Below the pieces are notes generated by a model. The model had not been told where the DNA came from and did no database searches. It was given only the letters and a program-made list of their open reading frames with translations. From JANRIC01 sp033765345 (lineage in GTDB: Bacteria > Bacteroidota > Bacteroidia > Cytophagales > Microscillaceae), in the NCBI GenBank assembly GCA_033765345.1, contig JANRIC010000001.1:1-5646 (forward strand): a stretch of DNA of 5,646 bases, written 5' to 3'. The translations under genes were made by a program, and so were the position numbers. Shown here in pieces: positions 1-5,645 of the stretch (the first letter of the stretch is position 1; each line of letters opens with the position of its first letter).

Positions 1-136
1 TAATTAAAACAAGGATGTAATTAAAGAATTAAAAAAATGAAAATAATTAAAACAAGGATGTAATTAAAGAATTAAAAAAATGAAAATAATTAAAACAAGG
101 ATGTAATTAAAGAATTAAAAAAATGAAAATAATTAA
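1..136. repeat. 43-bp tandem repeat, three perfect copies plus 7-nt remnant
   Basis: Perfect copies lie at 1-43, 44-86 and 87-129, followed by TAATTAA at 130-136. The array begins at the window edge, so the true copy number is unknown. Each unit has only 6 G/C in 43 bases and is strongly A-rich on the plus strand. It splits into two parts that both begin TAATTAAA, of 17 and 26 nt. The absence of any mismatch between copies suggests recent duplication or active homogenisation. Each unit contains AAGG followed directly by ATGTAA (15-20, 58-63, 101-106), a start codon immediately followed by a stop. It also contains an ATG that opens the frame MKIIKTRM in the first two copies (37-63, 80-106). 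A 43-bp period is not a multiple of three, so the array itself is not a coding repeat. Confidence 0.97.
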
Positions 137-154
137 GGGCGTATTTCTTAATTG
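130..154 (+). promoter_or_regulatory. Small inverted repeat between the two upstream arrays
   Basis: AATTAAG (131-137) and CTTAATT (147-153) are perfect 7-base inverted arms around a 9-base spacer; T130 and G154 could add a wobble pair in RNA. The arms are AT-rich, and the 3' arm runs into the 9-bp array and not into a T-tract, so this is a poor fit to an intrinsic terminator. It might be a weak leader hairpin or a by-product of low-complexity sequence. I saw no convincing match to the Bacteroidota promoter (TTTG, then TAnnTTTG) between 137 and 235. The nearest resemblances, TAATTTCT at 212 and TAATTTCC at 220, each miss the TTTG part. Confidence 0.25.
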
Positions 155-204
155 CTTTAATTGCTTTAATTGCTTTAATTGCTTTAATTGCTTTAATTGC
201 TTTA
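147..204. repeat. 9-bp tandem repeat (ATTGCTTTA), six perfect copies
   Basis: Perfect units start at 151, 160, 169, 178, 187 and 196. A degenerate partial unit (CTTA, 147-150) precedes them and a decayed copy (ATTAATCTA) follows at 205-213. The array is pyrimidine-rich on the plus strand, the opposite of the 43-bp array. It ends 31 bp before the dnaE start, so it lies where the dnaE promoter or 5' leader should be. A change in copy number would move upstream elements in 9-bp steps, slightly under one helical turn. On the plus strand one frame reads Cys-Phe-Asn and another Ile-Ala-Leu; the third has a stop in each unit. No function can be read directly. Confidence 0.95.
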
Positions 205-235
205 ATTAATCTAATTTCTTAATTTCCTTAAAATT

Positions 236-3200
236 ATGTACTTAATTTTTGATACCGAAACTACTGGACTACCCAAAAATTTTGAAGCACCTCATACCGA
301 TTTGGACAACTGGCCGCGCCTGGTACAACTCGCCTGGCAATTGCACGATGCCAAAGGGAAATTGCTTTCATCCAACAACCTCATCGTCAAACCAGTAGGC
401 TTCACTATCCCTTTTAATGCCGAAAAAGTACACGGCATTTCTACTGAAATCGCCCTCGAGCATGGGCACGATTTGAGGGAAGTACTCGATACTTTTGCCA
501 AAGATATCAAGAAAGCCGACCTACTCATTGGGCACAATATTGAATTTGACCTCAAGATCGTAGGAGCAGAATTAGTCCGAACAGACCTCGATACGCAGCT
601 TTGGGATAAAAAAAACTATGACACCAAAAGCGAAGAAACAGCCGCCTTTGTGCAAATCCCTGGAGGGCGTGGCGGTGGCTTCAAATGGCCTACCCTGACC
701 GAGCTGTACCAAAAACTTTTCAACGAAGGCTTTGATGATGCCCACGATGCAGCTTATGATGTGGCTGCAACCGCCCGCGCATTCTTTGGGCTTATCACCC
801 AAAAAATCGCCGTGCCTTTTGATAAAACTGCACTGGAAGAAATTACTTATGAACCTCCCGTACTGGATGAAGCCAACTTCTCCCGAAAACGCCGCAAAGC
901 AGGTATGCAGATTCCTGCACAATTCCGGGGTACTATAGACGAACCGATTCCTTTTGCACACTTACACACACATACACAATTTTCTATCCTCCAGTCTACC
1001 TCAAGCGTAGGTGGATTGGTTGCCAAAGCCAAAGAAAATAATATGAAAGCTTTGGCCATCACTGACCTGGGCAATATGCACGCTGCCTTCAATGCGGTGA
1101 ACTATGGCGATGAAGCCGGCATCAAAATCATAATGGGTTGTACGCTTTACGTAGCCGAGGAAAGGCTCAAAAAACAATTTACCAAAAATAACCCCGACCG
1201 GAAGTTTATGCAAGTACTCCTGGCTAAAGACCAAGAAGCTTATCATCGACTTGCCAAATTATGCTCGTTGGGCTATATCGAGGGCTATTATGCGGGTTAT
1301 CCCAGGGTAGATAAGGATTTGATCAGGGAGTATTCCGAAGGTATGATAGCCCTTACGGGTAGTTCTACGAGGGGCTTTATGGGCGAAATCCCTGCTTTGA
1401 TTCTCAATGTAGGTGAACACGCCGCCGAAGAAGCTTTTAAATGGTGGTTGGATATTTTTGGAGAAGATTTTTATGTGGAAATCCAACGCCACGGACTCGA
1501 GGAAGAAGACCGTGTGAATGAGGTATTGCTCAATCTGGCTGCCAAATACAATGTCAGACCCGTAGCCACACAGGCTTCGCTCTACAACAATCGGGAGGAT
1601 TCAGATGCCCACGATTCACTGCTTTGTGTCAAAGACGGCGAGAAAAAGAGCGTGCCCATCGGTCGTGGGCGAGGTACACGCTTCGGTATGCCCAATGATG
1701 AATATTATTTCAAAACCCAGGAAGAAATGAATGAGCTTTTTTCAGATATTCCTGTGGCACTGGAAAATACCCAAGAAATCGTGGATAAATGCGCTCCCAT
1801 CAAACTCAAAAGACCTATCCTGATGCCCAAATTTGAGATGCCTCCCGAATTTGAGACCCAAGATGATTACCTGCGCTACCTGACCTACGAAGGTGCTAAA
1901 AAACACTATGGTGAAATCACCGACGAAATCCGCGAACGCCTTGACCACGAACTCAAAATTATCAAAGGCATGGGTTTTCCAGGCTACTTTTTGATTGTAC
2001 AAGACTTTATCAATGCGGCAAGAAATCAAGGCGTTTTCGTAGGGCCTGGGCGTGGTTCCGCAGCAGGCTCTGCCGTAGCCTATTGCGTCGGAATTACCAA
2101 TATTGACCCGATCAAATACGACCTGCTTTTTGAGCGATTCCTCAACCCAGAGCGTGTCTCGATGCCCGATATTGATATTGACTTTGACGATGAAGGCCGC
2201 CAAAGTGCCATTGATTATGTAGTCAATAAATACGGCAAAAATCAAGTAGCTCAAATTATTACTTACGGTACCATGGCCGCCAAAATGTCTATCAAAGACG
2301 TAGCTCGTGTGTTGGATCTGCCCCTGGATGAATCCAACAAACTCGCTAAACTTGTACCTGAAAAGCCTGGGACTAAGCTCAAAAACGCCTACGTCGATGT
2401 CGCCGAACTCAAGCAAATCCTCGAGCTAGACGAAAATAAAGACCTGCGGCCCAAAGTACTCAAACAGGCCAAGATTCTGGAAGGCTCCATTAGGGGTACA
2501 GGTATCCACGCTGCTGGTGTGATCATTGCCCCGGATGACCTGCTCGAACACATTCCGGTGTGTGTCTCAAAAGATGCGGATTTATTGGTCACCCAATTTG
2601 ATGGAAAGGTGATCGAGGAAGCAGGAATGCTCAAAATGGACTTTTTAGGGCTTAAAACGCTTACAATCATTAAAGATGCCCTAGCACTCATTAAAAAAAA
2701 TCACGACATCGAGATTGATATAGATAAAATTCCGCTGGATGATGAAAAAACCTTTCAGCTTTATCAAAATGGCGATACGATTGGTACATTCCAGTTTGAG
2801 TCCGAAGGTATGCAAATGTACCTCAAACAGCTAAAGCCCACCAATATCGAGGATTTGATTGCGATGAATAGCTTGTATCGCCCCGGACCTATGGATTTTA
2901 TACCTAATTATATTCGCCGTAAAAACGGACAAGAAAAAGTAGAATATCCTCATCCTATGCTTGAAGTTATTCTCAAAAACACCTTTGGGATTATGGTTTA
3001 TCAAGAGCAAATCATGCAGACTGCCCAGCTCATGGCGGGGTATACCCTTGGAGGGGCAGATTTGCTACGCCGTGCAATGGGTAAGAAAAAAGTCTCTGAA
3101 ATGGAATACCAGGAAGGGATTTTTATTAAAGGAGCAAAGGAAAAATATGACATCCCCGAAGAAAAAGCCAGAGAGGTCTTCGATATTATGAAAAAATTTG

Positions 3201-4438
3201 CCGAGTACGGTTTTAATCGCTCTCACTCGGCAGCTTATTCGGTGGTGGCTTACCAAACAGCCTACCTCAAAGCCAATTATACCCCTGAGTATATGGCGGC
3301 GGTACTGACCCACAACATGAACAACATCGAGAAGATTACCTTCTTCATTGATGAATGTCAAAAACTTGGGGTGAAAGTACTAGGGCCGGACATCAACGAG
3401 TCCAGTGCTGATTTTAGTGTAAACGATCAGGGGCAAATCCGCTTCGGCTTGGCTGCAGTCAAAGGCACGGGCGATGCAGCCATTGATTCTATCATTGAGG
3501 AAAGAGAAAAAAACGGCATTTTTAAGGATATTTATGACTTTGCAAGAAGAATTAACCCGCGTACCGTCAATAAAAAATCCTTCGAAAGCCTGGCTTATGC
3601 TGGTGCTTTTGATGGTTTTGGCATAGATCGAGCGCAGTACTTTTACAGTCCAAACGATAAAAGCCCCAGCTTTACGGAGCGGCTCATCAAATACGCCAAT
3701 GCCTATAAAAAAGACAAAGAAACTGCCTCGGTTTCGCTCTTTGGCGCAGATAGTGCCTTAGAAATTGCCAAACCCGAACCGCCAAACTGCGAACCCTGGA
3801 CACGCCTTGAGAAACTGAACCACGAAAAAGACGTGGTGGGTTTTTACGTATCTGGGCATCCGCTGGAGCAATTCCGCACAGCCCTCAAAACTCTCAAAAT
3901 ACAGACCATGGACAATCTGGAACCCTTTGACAGGCAGGAAATTAATATTGCTGGAGTAGTATCAGGCAAGTCGGTAAGGGCTTCTAAAAACGGCAATATG
4001 TTCACCCGCTTTATGTTGGAAGACTTTAAGTCTTCTCTAGAAATCGTACTATTTGGGAACGACCACGAGGAGTTTACCGATCAGATCGAGGAAAACCAGT
4101 TGCTGATGATCACGGGCAAAGTGCAGCGTAGCTTCCGAAATGAAGGTCAGTTTGAATTTCGGGTCACTAAAATTCAAAACCTCGAGGAAATGAAGGAAAT
4201 GCACTGTAAAGGCGTAGAAGTAAAGGTGGATATCCGATTATTAAATGAAGAATTTATTGCCAATATCGAGCATCTTGTACATCAGTACGCCGGAGAGCAT
4301 CAACTTAAAGTAAAATTACTGGACTTTGAAGAGGAATTGTATGTAGACTTGGTCTCCAAAAAGTACAAAATACAAATCAGTGACGGATTGGTCAATAAAC
4401 TAGAGGATTTGGGGATGGAGTGTAAAATGATTTATTGA
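236..4438 (+). CDS. dnaE: DNA polymerase III alpha subunit with N-terminal DEDDh proofreading exonuclease
   Basis: This is the catalytic subunit of the chromosomal replicase, 1400 residues; a typical DnaE has about 1160, and the excess is an N-terminal exonuclease. Domains in order: DnaQ-like 3'-5' exonuclease, about 1-190, with D6/E8 (FDTETTG), D105 (GHNIEFD) and H170/D175 (HDAAYD); PHP domain, about 239-460; C-family palm with GPGRGSAAGS (603-612), catalytic pair D645/D647 (PDIDIDF) and third carboxylate D802 (KMDFLGL); fingers with LYRPGPM (880-886) and LLRRAMGKK (R945, R946); HhH-like region about 1070-1140; probable beta-clamp motif SVSLF (1165-1169), with Ser where consensus has Gln; OB fold about 1233-1320; C-terminal domain to 1400. 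The PHP keeps H242 and H244 but has lost most other metal ligands. ATG 236 is the only sensible start: an in-frame TAA lies at 212-214 and D6 must be retained. No Shine-Dalgarno sequence is visible. The gene appears intact. Function is certain from motifs; that proofreading acts in cis is inference. Confidence 0.98.
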   Translation: MYLIFDTETTGLPKNFEAPHTDLDNWPRLVQLAWQLHDAKGKLLSSNNLIVKPVGFTIPFNAEKVHGISTEIALEHGHDLREVLDTFAKDIKKADLLIGHNIEFDLKIVGAELVRTDLDTQLWDKKNYDTKSEETAAFVQIPGGRGGGFKWPTLTELYQKLFNEGFDDAHDAAYDVAATARAFFGLITQKIAVPFDKTALEEITYEPPVLDEANFSRKRRKAGMQIPAQFRGTIDEPIPFAHLHTHTQFSILQSTSSVGGLVAKAKENNMKALAITDLGNMHAAFNAVNYGDEAGIKIIMGCTLYVAEERLKKQFTKNNPDRKFMQVLLAKDQEAYHRLAKLCSLGYIEGYYAGYPRVDKDLIREYSEGMIALTGSSTRGFMGEIPALILNVGEHAAEEAFKWWLDIFGEDFYVEIQRHGLEEEDRVNEVLLNLAAKYNVRPVATQASLYNNREDSDAHDSLLCVKDGEKKSVPIGRGRGTRFGMPNDEYYFKTQEEMNELFSDIPVALENTQEIVDKCAPIKLKRPILMPKFEMPPEFETQDDYLRYLTYEGAKKHYGEITDEIRERLDHELKIIKGMGFPGYFLIVQDFINAARNQGVFVGPGRGSAAGSAVAYCVGITNIDPIKYDLLFERFLNPERVSMPDIDIDFDDEGRQSAIDYVVNKYGKNQVAQIITYGTMAAKMSIKDVARVLDLPLDESNKLAKLVPEKPGTKLKNAYVDVAELKQILELDENKDLRPKVLKQAKILEGSIRGTGIHAAGVIIAPDDLLEHIPVCVSKDADLLVTQFDGKVIEEAGMLKMDFLGLKTLTIIKDALALIKKNHDIEIDIDKIPLDDEKTFQLYQNGDTIGTFQFESEGMQMYLKQLKPTNIEDLIAMNSLYRPGPMDFIPNYIRRKNGQEKVEYPHPMLEVILKNTFGIMVYQEQIMQTAQLMAGYTLGGADLLRRAMGKKKVSEMEYQEGIFIKGAKEKYDIPEEKAREVFDIMKKFAEYGFNRSHSAAYSVVAYQTAYLKANYTPEYMAAVLTHNMNNIEKITFFIDECQKLGVKVLGPDINESSADFSVNDQGQIRFGLAAVKGTGDAAIDSIIEEREKNGIFKDIYDFARRINPRTVNKKSFESLAYAGAFDGFGIDRAQYFYSPNDKSPSFTERLIKYANAYKKDKETASVSLFGADSALEIAKPEPPNCEPWTRLEKLNHEKDVVGFYVSGHPLEQFRTALKTLKIQTMDNLEPFDRQEINIAGVVSGKSVRASKNGNMFTRFMLEDFKSSLEIVLFGNDHEEFTDQIEENQLLMITGKVQRSFRNEGQFEFRVTKIQNLEEMKEMHCKGVEVKVDIRLLNEEFIANIEHLVHQYAGEHQLKVKLLDFEEELYVDLVSKKYKIQISDGLVNKLEDLGMECKMIY

Positions 4439-4447
4439 TTGGGTGTG

Positions 4448-4469
4448 TGGGAAGGAAAATATTTTCCCA
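4448..4469 (+). terminator. Weak inverted repeat after dnaE
   Basis: TGGGAA (4448-4453) and TTCCCA (4464-4469) form a 6-bp stem around a 10-base spacer. Overlapping this is a perfect 14-bp palindrome, GGAAAATATTTTCC (4454-4467). The element starts 10 bases after the dnaE stop, where a terminator is expected, but no T-run follows (the next bases are GATGAGAAG). It may attenuate transcription or mark a protein-binding dyad. If it does not terminate, the two downstream genes could be read partly from the dnaE transcript. Confidence 0.3.
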
Positions 4470-4518
4470 GATGAGAAGATCATAAAGGTTACTTAGGAAA
4501 TTATTAACCCATAAAATC

Positions 4519-5007
4519 ATGTCTGTATTGTTTAGTTTTGATCAGAACGGTTTTATTAAGCCTTATACCAAGATTACTTGTGATTTGCTTACTTTAGAGA
4601 AAATATTTGTAGATCAATTTCCTTCATCCATCACACGAAAGAGATTATTTATCAACTATTTGCGTTATATTGAAAACTTCCAAAGCAAGGTAAGTAATAG
4701 ATTTGTGCAATGGATTGACGGAAGTTTTATCAGTCAAAAAGAGAACCCGAAGGACATTGACTTTGTGACATTCCTTGATTATCAGGTTTTTGAAGCACAA
4801 GAACCCTTTTTGGATAAATTCTGGTGTTTTTCACTTGAAGATCAAGGGCTGGATGCTTATCTTGTGAAAGTATTCTCACAAAATCACGAAGAATATTTCA
4901 CCCATACAGAAAGGGCTCGTGTATATTGGATAGATTTGTATGGTTCTAAGAAAAATGTTCTTGGTATAGAGCAGCCCAAGGGTTTCCTAGAATTAAAATT
5001 TGAATGA
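4519..5007 (+). CDS. Putative polymerase-beta-fold nucleotidyltransferase-like protein (resembles DUF6932)
   Basis: A 162-residue soluble protein with no signal peptide or membrane segment. Residues 65-82 (WIDGSF...PKDIDF) match the nucleotidyltransferase signature hG[GS]x(9-13)Dh[DE]h: G68-S69, nine residues, then D79-I80-D81. D112, in the strand-like LDAYLVKVF, is a candidate third metal ligand. A helical section (about 25-60, including RKRLFINYLRYIENF) precedes the motif. The arrangement resembles DUF6932-type proteins and minimal nucleotidyltransferases, some of which act as antitoxins by modifying a toxin or its RNA target. The family name comes from pattern recognition and was not verified. 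It overlaps the next gene by 4 bp (ATGA), so the two are probably translationally coupled. ATG 4519 is the first methionine of the frame; no Shine-Dalgarno sequence is present. Sampled 60-base lines gave 27% and 33% GC against 48% for one dnaE line, which hints at a different origin. All apparent catalytic residues are present, so activity is plausible, but substrate and role are unknown. Confidence 0.85.
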   Translation: MSVLFSFDQNGFIKPYTKITCDLLTLEKIFVDQFPSSITRKRLFINYLRYIENFQSKVSNRFVQWIDGSFISQKENPKDIDFVTFLDYQVFEAQEPFLDKFWCFSLEDQGLDAYLVKVFSQNHEEYFTHTERARVYWIDLYGSKKNVLGIEQPKGFLELKFE

Positions 5008-5213
5008 TTATGAACACTCCTCTTGAGTACATTCCTATACAAGTAATAAGCGGTATTTTAGATGAAATCTCTAAGTTAAATCGCTTGATTAGAGAACTAC
5101 AGGATGCTGGGGAAAATCCTGACTCACTAAGCATTCGCCAGTATAAATTTCTTAGAGATCGTTTTAAAAAGGAACTACAGGAACTTTTGAAAGAATACGA
5201 CCTGATCTCTTAA
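5004..5213 (+). CDS. Small helical, probably coiled-coil protein coupled to the nucleotidyltransferase-like gene
   Basis: A 69-residue highly charged protein that I do not assign to a family. Residues about 14-35 (from VISGILDEISKLNRLIREL) have leucine/isoleucine at helical spacing. A short polar break (GENPDS) is followed by a second helix at about 44-67, rich in Lys, Glu, Arg and Leu. It looks like a two-helix hairpin or coiled coil without catalytic residues or membrane segments. Its ATG (5004-5006) overlaps the upstream TGA (5005-5007); a second in-frame ATG at 5010-5012 is an equally possible start and would remove two residues. The overlap implies coupled translation and matched stoichiometry, as expected of a partner subunit. 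By analogy with two-gene toxin-antitoxin units it could be the toxin, the antitoxin or an adaptor; the sequence does not say which. Confidence 0.75.
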   Translation: MIMNTPLEYIPIQVISGILDEISKLNRLIRELQDAGENPDSLSIRQYKFLRDRFKKELQELLKEYDLIS

Positions 5214-5238
5214 AATCCTGCTAACCCATTCCCTTCCA

Positions 5239-5385
5239 ATGTCTATGCTCTCTAAATTATATACACACCATTCTTCTATGCTGGGTTATCTGTCGAGAAA
5301 CCCACAACATCTCCGCCAAGCGTGGTGTCTACACCAAGCCCCGTTTGAGGATGTGATAAAAAACACAGAAGAACCAAAAATATAA
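5239..5385 (+). CDS. Possible 48-residue hypothetical ORF leading to the 21-bp array
   Basis: ATG 5239 opens 48 codons beginning MSMLSKLYTHHSSMLGYL and ending at TAA 5383-5385, exactly where the 21-bp array begins. ATG 5245 and ATG 5278 are alternative starts. Middle codons are GC-richer than the two genes just upstream and include residues such as Trp, Cys, His and Pro. No family is recognised. The plus-strand heptad frame of the array is one nucleotide away: adding one base in the A6 run (5358-5363) or the A5 run (5376-5380) would join this ORF to at least 87 repeat codons running off the window. It may be a real small gene, a frameshifted or phase-variable repeat protein, or a chance ORF across a structured element (5282-5339). 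The minus strand is also open here, which weakens the coding case. Confidence 0.25.
   Translation: MSMLSKLYTHHSSMLGYLSRNPQHLRQAWCLHQAPFEDVIKNTEEPKI
5282..5304. repeat. Inverted repeat TGGGTT / AACCCA
   Basis: TGGGTT at 5282-5287 and AACCCA at 5299-5304 are perfect 6-base arms around an 11-base spacer. The left arm extended by one base (TGGGTTA, 5282-5288) is also the reverse complement of TAACCCA at 5222-5228, just after the small helical gene, so two alternative pairings are possible. No T-tract follows either pairing. It may belong to a folded element together with the dyad at 5320-5339. Confidence 0.4.
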
Positions 5386-5645
5386 CTTCGGAAGCTCAAC
5401 CGATAGCTTCGGAAGTTCAACCGATAGCTTCGGAAGCTCAAACGATCACTTCGGAAGCTCAAACGAAAGCTTCGGAAGCTCAAACGATATCTTCGGAAGC
5501 TCAAAAGATAGCTTCTGAAGATCAAACTATAGCTTCGGAATATCAACCGATCACTTCTGAAGAACATACGACAGCTTCGGAAGCGCAAACGATAACTTCG
5601 GAAGCTCAAACGATAACTTCGGAAGCTCAAACGATCACTTCGGAA
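5286..5645 (-). other. Minus-strand open frame across the 21-bp array (alternative reading)
   Basis: On the minus strand the array is open from the window edge to a TAA at 5286-5288, reading SFRSYRL-type heptads and then a short unique tail containing AWCRHHAWRRCC. If this is a gene, its start may lie outside the window. Inside it the only ATG is at 5567-5565, within a diverged copy; other candidates are repeated TTG codons. Arg/Ser/Phe/Tyr-only repeats with a Cys/Trp/Arg tail are unlike any family I recognise. Substitutions between copies do not clearly favour this strand: Ser and Arg codon changes are often silent here, but Ser and Ile changes are often silent on the plus strand. I consider it probably non-coding. 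Confidence 0.15.
5320..5339. repeat. 20-bp near-perfect dyad before the 21-bp array
   Basis: GCGTGGTGT (5320-5328) and ACACCAAGC (5331-5339) are 9-base arms with one mismatch around a 2-base centre; the inner six pairs, TGGTGT/ACACCA, are perfect. The centre is too short for a good RNA hairpin unless inner pairs open, so a dimeric protein-binding site or a cruciform is as plausible. Because of the symmetry, both strands read a similar peptide: AWCLHQA on plus and AWCRHHA on minus. Confidence 0.5.

Larger units (their letters stand above)
123..209 (+). other. Possible 28-codon upstream ORF with (Cys-Phe-Asn)6 tail
   Basis: The ATG in the third 43-bp repeat (123-125) opens a frame that reads MKIIKGVFLN and then six TGC-TTT-AAT codon triplets (153-206) before TAA at 207-209. 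The stop lies 26 bp before the dnaE ATG. Copies one and two of the 43-bp repeat give only the eight-residue peptide MKIIKTRM. The 9-bp repeat preserves frame and is free of stops in this phase, so the ORF would change length with copy number. There is no recognisable protein family, no Shine-Dalgarno sequence, and the composition is simple. It could be a leader peptide or, more probably, a chance reading of repeats. It is listed because it sits directly in front of dnaE. Confidence 0.15.

Noticed and set aside
1..210. Replication origin (AT-rich iterons beside a replication gene)
   Set aside because: AT-richness and repeats beside dnaE are suggestive, but I see no DnaA-box-like TTATNCACA sequence and dnaE is not normally origin-linked.
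210..235. Shine-Dalgarno site or consensus Bacteroidota promoter directly before dnaE
   Set aside because: There is no AGGAG-like sequence, and the two TAATTTC resemblances lack the TTTG end of the -7 element.
572..961. Minus-strand ORF (129 codons) opposite the exonuclease/PHP linker
   Set aside because: It is a shadow of the conserved exonuclease coding sequence with no family features of its own.
1742..2416. Long minus-strand ORF (224 codons) inside dnaE
   Set aside because: It lies entirely opposite the conserved polymerase palm region, has no recognisable motifs, and is explained by the codon bias of dnaE.
4448..4469. Strong intrinsic terminator after dnaE
   Set aside because: The stem is only six pairs and no T-run follows, so it was kept only as a weak inverted repeat.
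4519..5213. Classical MNT-HEPN toxin-antitoxin pair
   Set aside because: The small protein has no Rx4-6H motif and no histidine suited to a HEPN active site, so only a looser toxin-antitoxin-like proposal is made.
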